DNA from: Thiobacillus sp.
Lineage (GTDB): Bacteria > Pseudomonadota > Gammaproteobacteria > Burkholderiales > Thiobacillaceae
Assembly (NCBI GenBank): GCA_030680405.1
Contig: JAUXVT010000023.1
Location: forward strand, 1-43,349
DNA: 43,349 nucleotides
Reading direction: 5' to 3'
A program made the translations under genes and the position numbers. Shown piece by piece: positions 7,268-14,590 of the stretch. The notes under the pieces were generated by a model, which saw only the letters and a list, made by a program, of their open reading frames with translations, was not told the DNA's origin and made no database searches. Position 1 is the stretch's first letter, and each line of letters begins with the position of its first letter.

Positions 7268-7839
7268 ATGCCAGGCGGGCTGGCAGGGGTAATCGAACTG
7301 TCGGACATTTCATATGCATACGCTGTGCCATGGTCGCTCCGGTATGAGATCGGGTTGTATACAGGCAAGGGCGACAGGATTGACGGCTGGACTATCACGA
7401 CGCCACTGCCGCTTTGGGATATCAAGGAGAGCAGCCTGTCATCATTGATGCAAACCGTCGGCAGCGAGCTTGCCTACGCCATCCGGGATGTCACCGCGCG
7501 GTTCATGGTCCATTTCGCAGACCGTCCGGCGGTGAGGGCTGGCTTGCAGGCGAGGGCATTTCGGCAGCGGCAGTGCGTCCCGTTTTCAATGGCGACGGCG
7601 CTGCGCCGCCGGCCGCTCCCCGGGTCTTGCTGGTTCCCAATATTCACACCTGGCCCCACACTGACGCCTCGCGCGCGATGGCATGTGTGGGTCGCAGGCT
7701 TGCGCAGGCCAGCCCCCAGTTCGATGTGGTCCCGGACAGACCGGATGCGGCTGGAATTCTTCCCCTGGCTGGGCCGCCTGACCACACATACTTGATTCAA
7801 ATATTCAGATTCTGCTCTGGCTGCTGGCTGCACTCTTGA
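7268..7839 (+). pseudogene. Frameshifted gene of unknown function
   Basis: From ATG 7268, the frame reads SDISYAYAVPWSLRYEIGLY and GDRIDGWTITTPLPLWDIKE down to FADRPAVRA. The next frame then carries a coherent continuation, WLAGEGISAAAVRP and PRVLLVPNIHTWPHTDASRA, to a stop at 7837-7839. One base lost near 7537-7542 (GTG AGG GCn TGG) joins them as RPAVRAWLAGEG. The 5' end is also unclear: ATG 7185 starts MAKIKVKWSPFLAA, which looks like a signal peptide but lies in a third frame, so a second shift near 7225-7268 is possible. I do not recognise the family. The coding-like pattern and the matched join make a degraded gene likelier than chance ORFs. Confidence 0.55.
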
Positions 7840-8285
7840 TCGTGCTCGGCTTTTCCGGCCTGATCCTGCCGGCTGTCCCCGGCATTCCCCTGGTCTTTGC
7901 CGGGCTGGTGTTGCTGGCGTGGGCGGAGAATTTTGCCTACGTCGGCTGGATCACGCTCACGCTGCTGGGGGTGCTGGCGCTACTGAGCTATGGCATCGAC
8001 TTTCTGGCCGCGGCGCTGGGCGCGAAGAAGTTTGGCGCTTCGCCCCGAGCGATAACCGGTGCGGCGCTAGGCGCTCTGGTCGGGCTGTATTTCGGGTTGC
8101 CCGGCATGGTTCTGGGGCCGTTTGTTGTCGGGGCCGTCATCGGCGAGTTCAGCCGCCAGGCTTCGACGAAGGCGGCAACACAGGCGGGTGTGGGAGGAAC
8201 GCTGGACCTGCTGTTCGGCGCCTTGCTGAAAATTGCCCTGGCTTTCACCATGGTGGGCGTGTTCGTGCAGGACCGTCTGCTTTAG
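7836..8285 (+). CDS. DUF456 family membrane protein
   Basis: The 149-residue product is a small inner membrane protein: GLILPAVPGIPLVFAGLVLL opens it, GIDFLAAALGAKKFGASPRA follows, then a glycine-rich LPGMVLGPFVVGAVIGEF block and a last helix near the C-terminus. These are the blocks of DUF456. The start is uncertain. TTG 7836 is the first start-like codon, but the same frame upstream (SNIQILLWLLAAL from 7797) completes the first helix and has no ATG or GTG. The true start codon may have been lost, as in the frameshifted genes on either side. A truncated second copy of this gene lies at 19570-19719. Confidence 0.75.
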   Translation: MIVLGFSGLILPAVPGIPLVFAGLVLLAWAENFAYVGWITLTLLGVLALLSYGIDFLAAALGAKKFGASPRAITGAALGALVGLYFGLPGMVLGPFVVGAVIGEFSRQASTKAATQAGVGGTLDLLFGALLKIALAFTMVGVFVQDRLL

Positions 8286-8306
8286 GCAGGCCACCCGCCA
8301 GGCGAC

Positions 8307-8334
8307 GAAGCGGCCGAATAGTTCGACCGGCTTC
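8307..8334 (+). terminator. Hairpin after DUF456 gene
   Basis: GAAGCGGCCGAA, a 3-base loop and TTCGACCGGCTTC form an imperfect stem 22 bases after the DUF456 stop. The following sequence (GCTTTCC) has only a weak T tract, so termination is plausible but not certain. The rest of the gap up to 8583 holds no gene that I can support; it becomes AT-richer toward the DUF883 start. Confidence 0.4.
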
Positions 8335-8583
8335 GCTTTCCACTTCGGGGCGGTCTTGGGGTGGAAAAGGGCGCGCAGGTCTTGTGGATCGCGCTGGCGA
8401 TAAGTTGAGCCATTCCATCAGCCGGCAGGCAATTAATTTGCAATGGGTTTAAGAGTGTCTAAGGTTGTAGTAAGAGAGAATTGTTATGAAAAGGGGGTGT
8501 GGAATGCCCTTTGTTTGAGTTCAAGCGTGCTATCGGAAATTTGGGCTTTTTTTTTACACCATTAACAAAAGGGGGGAATATCC

Positions 8584-8916
8584 ATGAACGCTAATTATTC
8601 TGTCGATACAGATTCATCTGACGTGACGAAAGAGCAGTTGATCAATGATTTTAAGGTGGTGGTCGCCGATGCGGAAGCCCTGCTGAAGGCCACGGCCGGC
8701 CAGGGCGGCGAGGCGATGGCCGCAGCGCGCGCCAAGGCGGAAGCATCCCTCGCGGCTGCAAAAGCAAAAATGGCCGATGCCCAGGCAGCGCTGCTGGTCA
8801 AGACCAAGGCCGCAGCCAGGGCGACAGATGAGTATGTCCACACGCATCCGTGGTACGCCATTGGCGTTGCTGCTGGTGCTGGCTTGGTGGTTGGCCTGCT
8901 GATTGGTCGGCGCTAA
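8584..8916 (+). CDS. DUF883 (ElaB/YqjD-like) ribosome/membrane-associated protein
   Basis: The 110-residue protein has a long Ala/Lys-rich amphipathic helix (about residues 45-80) and ends with HPWYAIGVAAGAGLVVGLLI then GRR, the DUF883 tail anchor. The E. coli relatives ElaB and YqjD are inner-membrane, C-tail-anchored proteins that bind ribosomes in stationary phase. The ribosome binding site is AGGGGGGAAT before ATG 8584. Downstream are yqjE-like and yqjK-like genes, so the yqjD-yqjE-yqjK order of enterobacteria is kept. A run of nine T's at 8549-8557 and the AT-rich stretch upstream probably hold its promoter. Confidence 0.88.
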   Translation: MNANYSVDTDSSDVTKEQLINDFKVVVADAEALLKATAGQGGEAMAAARAKAEASLAAAKAKMADAQAALLVKTKAAARATDEYVHTHPWYAIGVAAGAGLVVGLLIGRR

Positions 8917-8923
8917 ACTCGCG

Positions 8924-9316
8924 ATGGCTGAGGAATCGCATGCTGCGGTGGGGGGATTGTTTGAATCCCTGAAAACGCTGTCAGTGAGTCTGATCAGCAT
9001 TGTTCATACCCGTCTCGAACTTTTGTCCACGGACATTGCTGAAGAGCGGGAGCACTTCACCACACTCTTGGTGTTGGTACTGGTTGCACTGTTTAGCCTT
9101 GGCTTTGGCGCAGTGCTGCTGGCGATGCTGATTGTGGCTGCCTTCTGGGAGTCACACCGGCTCGTGGCACTGGGTGGGTTGACCGGGTTTTTTCTGATCG
9201 CCGGCGCCGGGGTGGGGTGGCTCGCCATGCACAAGGTTCGAACCAGGCCGAAGCTGTTCGCAGCGAGCCTGGCGGAACTGTCCAAAGACCGGCAGCAACT
9301 CACCTCTGGATCATGA
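8924..9316 (+). CDS. yqjE: YqjE / phage-holin-like membrane protein
   Basis: ATG 8924 lies 7 bases after the DUF883 stop. The 130-residue product has an N-terminal amphipathic segment (GGLFESLKTLSVSLISIVHT, then RLELLSTDIAEERE) and two membrane helices at about residues 46-70 and 78-100. This is the YqjE / phage holin family 3 layout (RLEL motif before the helices). It is expected in the inner membrane next to the DUF883 protein; function is unknown. Its stop overlaps the next start by 4 bases (ATGA), which indicates translational coupling. Confidence 0.85.
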   Translation: MAEESHAAVGGLFESLKTLSVSLISIVHTRLELLSTDIAEEREHFTTLLVLVLVALFSLGFGAVLLAMLIVAAFWESHRLVALGGLTGFFLIAGAGVGWLAMHKVRTRPKLFAASLAELSKDRQQLTSGS

Positions 9317-9602
9317 ACAAAAAACTGGCCCACCTGGCCGAACGCCGCAGCCAGCTGGTGGCGCAATCTGCGGCCCAGCGAACAGTGCTGGCGCACAACT
9401 TGGAGCCGTGGCGTGCGCGCTTGGCGCTGGCCCCGACCAGGGGGTGGCCGTGCTTCGTTTTATTGGGTGCCACCCTGCCTTGATGGCGGGTGCCGCGCTC
9501 CTGGTTGCAGCATTGCTCCCACGACGCGTTGGTAACGTGGGTAAATGGCTACGGCCTGGCTGGGCGGTATGGAAGATCGGGCGCAGGCTGCGCAGAGGCT
9601 GA
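9313..9602 (+). pseudogene. yqjK-like gene, single-base frameshift
   Basis: The frame from ATG 9313 reads MNKKLAHLAERRSQLVAQSA and NLEPWRARLALAP, then runs out of frame to a stop at 9481-9483. The frame one base back continues with DQGVAVLRFIGCHPALMAGA and LPRRVGNVGKWLRPGWAVWK to a stop at 9600-9602. One extra C in the run CCCC at 9431-9434 restores a 96-residue protein with a basic helix followed by one membrane segment, the shape of YqjK-like proteins. Position (third after DUF883 and yqjE) supports the identity. The lesion is a homopolymer loss, real or from sequencing. Confidence 0.7.
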
Positions 9603-9684
9603 GTATCCGGATGATCCTGAAGCGCTAATGACGGTAATCAAGCGCTGATACGGGCTGATTCGCTGACCCCGCCAGGCGGCCTTG

Positions 9685-10341
9685 TCAGGCCGCATACCAG
9701 AGCACGGCGAAGTAATGGCAGGCAGTACCCGCCATGACAAACAGATGCCAGATGAAATGGCCGTATCGCAGGCGCGAGTCGAGCGCGAAGAAAATCACCC
9801 CCAGCGTGTAAGCCAGGCCGCCGGAGACCAGCCATAGCAGGCCGGATGCGGGTACGCGGGCAGACAAGGGATGGGCTGCGATCACAATGAGCCAGCCCAT
9901 GAGCAGATACAGGCTGGTGGTGAGGACGGGATGGGTCATCCGGTTCAATGCCTTCAGCGCCACCCCGGCCACGGCAAGGCCCCAGGCGAGCCCGAGCAGT
10001 GTCCAGCCCCATGCGCCACGCAGTACACCCAGGGTGAACGGGGTGTACGTCCCCGCGATGAGAAAAAAGATCGCGGAGTGCTCGATGACCCGAAACACAC
10101 GCTTGGCGCGGCCGATCGGCAGGGCGTGATAAAGGGTGGAGGCAAGGTACAACAACACCATGGTCGCGGCGAAGATGCCCGCGCCGACAATGAACCCTGC
10201 ATCGCCATGCCGTACCGCATGCAGGATAAGGAACGGGGTTGCCACGAATGCCGCGATCAGCCCTAATCCATGGCTGATGCTGTTCGCGATTTCTTCCTTT
10301 CGCGACTGCACACGTTTGGTTGCTGCAAGCGACAGATTCAC
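9685..10341 (-). CDS. Hemolysin III / TrhA family membrane protein
   Basis: The 218-residue protein starts with GTG at 10341 and has seven membrane helices. The conserved residues of the PAQR/hemolysin-III superfamily are present: EEIANSISHGLGL near residue 20, ASTLYHALP near residue 70, and the C-terminal HFIWHLFVMAGTACHYFAVL, whose histidines bind zinc in related structures. E. coli TrhA (YqfA) takes part in membrane-energy homeostasis; hemolysis is not the general role. It is transcribed toward the yqjDEK-like cluster and its end is 82 bases from the yqjK-like stop. Confidence 0.9.
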   Translation of the reverse strand: MNLSLAATKRVQSRKEEIANSISHGLGLIAAFVATPFLILHAVRHGDAGFIVGAGIFAATMVLLYLASTLYHALPIGRAKRVFRVIEHSAIFFLIAGTYTPFTLGVLRGAWGWTLLGLAWGLAVAGVALKALNRMTHPVLTTSLYLLMGWLIVIAAHPLSARVPASGLLWLVSGGLAYTLGVIFFALDSRLRYGHFIWHLFVMAGTACHYFAVLWYAA

Positions 10342-10486
10342 GACATTTTATCCAACAGCCCAAGGTTCATGCCCTGCAGGACCGCATCGGGATCGGCGCT
10401 TGCATCACACATCCTCACACGGCCAAAGGGGGCTGCCAGAGGGGCAGGCTCCACTTGCTCTTTCCACACGCGTCATGGTTTCGCGA

Positions 10487-11055
10487 TTATTTCTTGTCCA
10501 GTTTGGTGAACTTCGAGCCTTCCAGCGTGAGGTTGTACATCAGGCCTTTCTGGCCAAAGATAAAGCCGATCACCGGGTCCTTGATGTTGGTGGTGTCGAC
10601 CCCCTTGCCGACGCCGATGTCCACCAGGGCAACCGAACCGTCGACCCCGACTTTCCAGCCTTCGCTTTCACGGAATTTCTTGAGGGTGGATTCCTCCGTG
10701 AACAGATGACAATGCTCTTGGCTTGCGCGCCCAACTGGAAACCAAAGGACGCTGCGGCGGTGCTGTAGTAATCGACGGTTTTTCCGCCTACCCGCAGTGC
10801 CCCTTCGCCGTATTCGCCGCCCACGCCGATACCGGCTTTGTAGACCTTGGGAAACACCAGAACCCCTTTTGCGATCCCGAGAAAGGATTTTGTCCCGTGG
10901 ATTTTCCGGAACGCTTCCAGGGCTTGATCGACCTCCTGGTCAATTTCGGCAGCGCTGGCTGCGTGCGCCAGGGCCGCAGTCAGGAACAGGGCGATCAGGG
11001 CCGTGAATAACAGAGCAGGAACAAAGAGGCGTTGTGTCGAAACAATGAAAGACAT
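10487..11055 (-). pseudogene. SYLF (YSC84) lipid-binding domain protein, single-base frameshift
   Basis: ATG 11055 (GAGAG about 6 bases upstream) gives a signal peptide (VPALLFTALIALFLTAALAH) and a SYLF domain: FRKIHGTKSFLGIAKGVLVF, PKVYKAGIGVGGEYGEGALR and AASFGFQLGAQAKSIVIC. After that the frame is lost. The continuation is in the neighbouring frame: FTEESTLKKFRESEGWKVGV, VGKGVDTTNIKDPVIGFIFG, MYNLTLEGSKFTKLDKK, stop at 10487-10489. One extra T (AA to AAA on the plus strand near 10701) joins them as SIVICFTEES. The repaired protein has about 190 residues and a normal SYLF length. SYLF proteins bind phosphoinositides or other lipids; bacterial ones are exported and of unclear role. Confidence 0.75.
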
Positions 11056-11369
11056 GCATTCTCTCATTGGATGGAAACTAGCGCTTTTGAATATAGTGCA
11101 GGCCGTGCGGGTTGGCTTTGAGTGCAATTACGGCGCCGCCCAAGTGCTCGCCCATCAGGCAGGATCGGCGGCCAGCAATCCGGGCCATGGGGCTCATGAG
11201 GCAGACCAGGAAGGTGGCCTTTGGCCTTGTCCAGTTTGTACCGCCGTCTCTGGTCTGGTCTGGCGCTGCCCCAAACAGGTTTGGCGAAGTTGCCGGACGT
11301 GTCAACCCGTTCGAATGGCTATGATGGAGAAATCGGGAAGAACATCCATTCCGCACGAGGAGTCTGGCC
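11056..11369. other. Intergenic gap between divergent SYLF and flavoprotein genes
   Basis: This 314-base gap must hold both promoters. I see no strong -35/-10 pair. A minus-strand reading frame ending at 11078 (tail MGEHLGGAVIALKANPHGLH) is open but has no recognisable family or good start. I would leave it unannotated. Confidence 0.3.
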
Positions 11370-12035
11370 ATGAACCACGCCGTCAACCTGCTAATGAGTC
11401 AGTTCGTCACCCACGACGTGAAGCGCTTTATCGTCAGCAAGCCGGAGGGGTTTTCCATCGTTCCCGGCCAGGGCGTGGAGTTGGCGATCAATCTGCCCGG
11501 ACTGAGCGAACAGGGGCGGCCCTTCACGCCCACAGGTCTGGCTGCCGACAGGGTGCTTGAATTCACCATCAAGGCCTATCCAGCCCACGCTGGCGTGACC
11601 CAGGCGCTCCATCAACTGGAGGCTGGTGCCGAATTGCTGATGTCCGAGCCTTTTGGCACCATCAGCTACCAGGGGCCCGGTGTTTTCATTGCCGGGGGGG
11701 CCGGCGTCACGCCTTTTCTGGCCATCCTGCGCGGGTTGGCACACAGGGAAGAACTGGGCAACCAAACTTTGATCTTTTCCAACAAGACCCCGCGTGACGT
11801 GATCTGCGAAAAGGAACTGCGCCATTTGCTGGGCGAGCGCTGCATTCTAACCTGTACCGGCGCCGATGCGCCAGGATATGAGCACCGGCGTGTCGACCGC
11901 GCTTTCCTGGAAGAAAAGATCAATGACTTCAAGCAGCGATTTTACGTCTGCGGCCCGCCCCCCTTCATGGAGGCGGTCAACGGCGCGTTGACGGATATGG
12001 GCGCCAGCGCAGAAAGTGTGGTGTTTGAACGGTGA
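11370..12035 (+). CDS. Ferredoxin-NAD(P)H reductase-like flavoprotein
   Basis: The 221-residue protein follows the FNR fold in order. An FAD-binding beta barrel (about residues 1-95) carries GRPFTPTGL, the equivalent of the R-x-Y-S/T flavin-binding motif. A nucleotide-binding half begins with GVFIAGGAGVTPFLAILRGL and ends with FYVCGPPPFMEAVN, the C-G-P-P motif near the nicotinamide site. No iron-sulfur or extra domain is present. It should pass electrons between NAD(P)H and a separate carrier in the cytoplasm. CACGAGGAGTCTGGCC gives the ribosome binding site before ATG 11370. No partner ferredoxin is adjacent. Confidence 0.87.
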   Translation: MNHAVNLLMSQFVTHDVKRFIVSKPEGFSIVPGQGVELAINLPGLSEQGRPFTPTGLAADRVLEFTIKAYPAHAGVTQALHQLEAGAELLMSEPFGTISYQGPGVFIAGGAGVTPFLAILRGLAHREELGNQTLIFSNKTPRDVICEKELRHLLGERCILTCTGADAPGYEHRRVDRAFLEEKINDFKQRFYVCGPPPFMEAVNGALTDMGASAESVVFER

Positions 12036-12090
12036 GCGGGGTGAGGTCGGTGCGGGGGCACCTTGCGCCTCCTGCATCATGGTTATTTAA

Positions 12091-12188
12091 CCTGGCAGCC
12101 TGTCTGGCTTGAAGAATCGTAGCGAAAATTCGGCTGGTCGAGGGTAGGTATTGCCGCCGCTTTCCTTCAAGTCCGACAGGCTGCCAGG
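12091..12188. repeat. Long imperfect inverted repeat (98 bp)
   Basis: The arm CCTGGCAGCCTGTCTGGCTT plus GAAGAA (12091-12116) pairs with the reverse complement of TTCCTTCAAGTCCGACAGGC plus TGCCAGG (12162-12188), with about three differences across 26 bases and a 45-base centre. It begins 55 bases after the flavoprotein stop. It could be a small non-autonomous element or a large hairpin in the 3' UTR. No coding frame is convincing. The rest of the gap to 12370 contains the TetR promoter. Confidence 0.6.
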
Positions 12189-12308
12189 CGCTGCTTTTCT
12201 CGTCCAGAAACCTTCAATGATTCGTCTCGGATAAAAGAAACGGGGGCGCCACGAAGGGCCTCAACCGGGCGTCAGGGAGGGCAGGATGCTCGTGTAATCG
12301 GAGGTGGC

Positions 12309-12352
12309 TTGCATTCGAAGTGCGTACCCGATATAGTGAGTCAACTAACTAT
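12309..12352 (+). promoter_or_regulatory. tetR promoter with overlapping palindromic operator
   Basis: TTGCAT (12309-12314) and TATAGT (12332-12337) are 17 bases apart, a good sigma-70 promoter. A 20-base palindrome, ATAGTGAGTCAACTAACTAT (12333-12352; one mismatched pair), covers the -10 box and the expected start point. Its size and the AGT..ACT core are those of TetR-family operators, so the regulator downstream probably represses itself. The arrangement also shows that translation cannot start at the GTG at 12320. Confidence 0.65.
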
Positions 12353-12370
12353 CTCTTTCCAGATAAACCC

Positions 12371-12934
12371 GTGAAAAACGCGCCGGATAAAAGGGAACGT
12401 TTGACTGATGCCGCAGCCGTGTTGATACACCGGCAAGGCTTCGCCCACACCACGCTGGCCGATATTGCGGTTGCCTCCAACGTGGCGCTGGGCAGTGTCT
12501 ATTACTACTTCAAGACCAAGGACGACGTGGCGAAGGCGATCCTGAATCGCCGACAGTCCGAAATCAGCCAGACACTTGAGGAGATCGATCAGTTGCCCGA
12601 CTCGCGCAAGCGCCTGGAGGCTCTGGTCAATATCTGGGTGAGCGACCGCGACATCGATGCCCGCTACGGCTGCCCGATCGGCAGTCTGTGCTACGAACTG
12701 GCCAAAGGGAGGGGGCCGCTGAGCAGCGAGGCTTCGGAGCCATTCAGGACGCTGTTGGCCTGGTGCGAAAAACAGTTCCGGCTGTTGGGGAAATCGAAGC
12801 AGAAGGCGGCAGCGTTTGCCCTTCACATGGTGGCTTCGCTGCAGGGAATCAGCTTGATTGCCAACGCCCTCGGCGAGCCGGACACGATCCTGTCGGAAGC
12901 AAAATTTCTGTCAGATTGGCTGCGCAATGTTTGA
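12371..12934 (+). CDS. TetR/AcrR family transcriptional regulator
   Basis: I place the start at GTG 12371, downstream of the promoter, giving 187 residues. The N-terminal HTH reads ERLTDAAAVLIHRQGFAHTT, LADIAVASNVALGSVYYYFK, TKDDVAKAIL, the classic TetR DNA-binding domain ending in the YYYFKTKDDL-like motif. The C-terminal ligand domain (about residues 65-187) has a cysteine pair (YGCPIGSLCYELA), reminiscent of TetR proteins with C-terminal domains that sense thiol or electrophile stress. The ligand is unknown. The next genes, two exported DsrE-like proteins, read in the same direction and start 149 bases later, so they are candidate targets. Confidence 0.88.
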   Translation: MKNAPDKRERLTDAAAVLIHRQGFAHTTLADIAVASNVALGSVYYYFKTKDDVAKAILNRRQSEISQTLEEIDQLPDSRKRLEALVNIWVSDRDIDARYGCPIGSLCYELAKGRGPLSSEASEPFRTLLAWCEKQFRLLGKSKQKAAAFALHMVASLQGISLIANALGEPDTILSEAKFLSDWLRNV

Positions 12935-13083
12935 AGCGGCCTGCACGCGACCGGAACCGGATCGCCATTCCGGATCATTTGAATACAACCGCTATTGCAT
13001 CGGATTGCTGTAACGAAGTCCGGCCATTGTGCGCGGCCGGGCGGGGTTTTGTGCGCACCTGATACTAATGAGGAGACAGAAAC

Positions 13084-13608
13084 ATGAATGCCAAATTGAC
13101 GGGGATTGCGGTCGCGACCGCTTTTGCAATGATGCCGATTCACCAGGCGCTTGCGGATGAGTTTTCACCCTATGGCACGGCCAAGGTCGACATGCACGCG
13201 ATGCCGGTGACCGATACGGTTTTCGACGTCAACTACGAAGACCCGCAGATGCTGAACACGCTGTACAACTTTGTCAAAAATACCAGAAAGGTGACCGGCG
13301 GCAAGGTCGTGGTCGTCACCCACGGTCCCGAACTGCGTGCCTTTGCCAAGGAGAATTACCTTAAATACCAGAGCGCCATGGACAAGATGGCCGAGTTGTC
13401 GAAGGAGGGCGTCGAATTCAAGATGTGCTTCAATGCCATGAAGGCGGCGGGCTACAACGCCGAGGACTTGCATGGTTTCGTCACCGTGGTACCGGCGGGC
13501 TTCCCGGAGGTGGCTTACTGGCAGGGCAAGGGCTACAAGTACATCAACCCGCTGCCGCTTCCGGTGAAGGACGTCCGCTATCTTGAACAGGCGCAACTGA
13601 AAAAATAA
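13084..13608 (+). CDS. Exported DsrE-like protein (paralog 1)
   Basis: The 174-residue protein has a signal peptide (MNAKLTGIAVATAFAMMPIH, cleavage near ALA-DE) and a DsrE/DsrF-like domain. GGKVVVVTHGPELRAFAKEN is the core strand and loop, and VEFKMCFNAMKAAGYNAEDL with HGFVTVVP carries the only cysteine of the mature protein (C115). The cysteine lies where cytoplasmic DsrE/TusD proteins carry their persulfide-forming residue. Export to the periplasm distinguishes it from them. GAGGAGACAGAAAC is the ribosome binding site. It lies between a TetR gene and a second DsrE-like gene, with a hairpin after its stop. Likely a sulfur-handling or thiol-relay protein; the substrate is not known. Confidence 0.8.
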   Translation: MNAKLTGIAVATAFAMMPIHQALADEFSPYGTAKVDMHAMPVTDTVFDVNYEDPQMLNTLYNFVKNTRKVTGGKVVVVTHGPELRAFAKENYLKYQSAMDKMAELSKEGVEFKMCFNAMKAAGYNAEDLHGFVTVVPAGFPEVAYWQGKGYKYINPLPLPVKDVRYLEQAQLKK

Positions 13609-13623
13609 TCCGTGAGCGAAAAA

Positions 13624-13648
13624 GGGGCCTGCCCGCTGGGCGGGCCCC
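13624..13648 (+). terminator. GC-rich hairpin between the two dsrE-like genes
   Basis: GGGGCCTGCCC and GGGCGGGCCCC form an 11-bp stem (one T-G pair) around a 3-base loop, 15 bases after the first dsrE-like stop. A T tract is absent, so it may act as a weak terminator or as an RNA-stabilising 3' end that lowers expression of the second gene. Confidence 0.55.
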
Positions 13649-13712
13649 TGGCATATCCACAGCAACATTCAGTTGTTCATTCACCGGCACAAACCTTGAT
13701 TGGAGCGGGCAA

Positions 13713-14195
13713 ATGAAGTGGGGATTTCTCCTGATATCGATGCTTGCGCTGTCGGCCCATGCGCGGCATGTCGATGCGAATGACCTGGCCCCTTGGGGCA
13801 GCGCAACCGAGATTCAGCAAACCTATAGCGGACAGAAAGTGGTGTTCGATACGACGTCGGAGTCGCTTGCCGGCCTGACGAGCGTGCTCGACCGGGCAAG
13901 CCTCATCAGCGTGCTGAACGGCGCCGATCCGCTGGACAACAAGATCGTGATCGTGCTGCACGGGGGCGCCATTCCGTTTTTTGCGATCAAGAACTATACA
14001 AAGCACAAGGAATTGATGCATCGGGCGCAGAGCCTTTCCGTGGGGGAGGTGGTCGAATACCGGATGTGCAGGGCGGCCGCCCACCTTCAGGGCTTCAAGC
14101 CCGAGGATATCCACGGCTTCGTCAAGATGGTCCCGATGGCCGATGCGGAAATCGTGCGGCTGCAGCAGGAAGAAGGCTTTGCCTACATGCAATAA
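13713..14195 (+). CDS. Exported DsrE-like protein (paralog 2)
   Basis: The 160-residue protein begins with a signal peptide (MKWGFLLISMLALSAHA) and has the blocks NKIVIVLHGGAIPFFAIKNY, VEYRMCRAAAHLQGFKPEDI and HGFVKMVPMADAEIVRLQQE. The single mature cysteine is C119 in RMCR. It resembles the protein at 22029-22580 far more closely than its neighbour at 13084: both read APWG near the mature N-terminus, DLN/VLNG.DP before the core strand, and MVPMADAEIVRLQQE near the end. GGAGCGGGCAA is the ribosome binding site. A periplasmic sulfur or thiol role is inferred from the fold and the conserved cysteine. Confidence 0.8.
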   Translation: MKWGFLLISMLALSAHARHVDANDLAPWGSATEIQQTYSGQKVVFDTTSESLAGLTSVLDRASLISVLNGADPLDNKIVIVLHGGAIPFFAIKNYTKHKELMHRAQSLSVGEVVEYRMCRAAAHLQGFKPEDIHGFVKMVPMADAEIVRLQQEEGFAYMQ

Positions 14196-14590
14196 CCGTT
14201 ACAAAGACGGTCGGTTGGGCAATGGCTCGGGCCATGCATGCATCAATGCTGCATAGCCTTGAACAGTCGGGAACCCTGCCACGTCACCTTTCCCGATAGT
14301 CCGTCTGTCTGATCAGGCAGGGCTTTCCCGCAGGCAGCCTGCGGCGAAATCGTTGGTTCTTTTCTGTCCACGTCGCCACGGCGCGCTTCGAGTGCCAAGT
14401 TGGCTGTAACGGGTTGTTGCGGCCCGCTTGCCCGTCCTATAAGCCGGCAGTGGCAAGGGCAGGGCAAGCGCACCGTCCCTGCCCAATAAGCATGGGCTCA
14501 AGTTAAGATGGGATACACCGATTCATCAGGTATCTGTTTCGGGTGCGCATTCACTATCAATGTGTCACGCCGTACTGTCATGGAGAGATG
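14196..14590. other. Intergenic gap with a strong hairpin
   Basis: No gene is supportable in these 395 bases. A perfect stem GGGCAGGG / CCCTGCCC (14457-14464 and 14477-14484, 12-base loop) lies about 105 bases before the HDOD gene and may end transcripts from the left. A promoter for the HDOD gene is expected in 14490-14570, but I cannot define its boxes. Confidence 0.4.

Noticed and set aside
8486-8518. A 10-codon ORF (MKRGCGMPFV) before the DUF883 gene, considered as a leader peptide
   Set aside because: No run of regulatory codons and no alternative hairpins were evident.
11078-11386. Minus-strand 102-codon frame between the SYLF and flavoprotein genes
   Set aside because: No ribosome binding site or known motif. 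It overlaps the flavoprotein start and probably covers its promoter.
12320-12370. N-terminal extension of the TetR protein from GTG 12320
   Set aside because: The -10 box and the palindromic operator lie inside this stretch, so it is most likely not translated.
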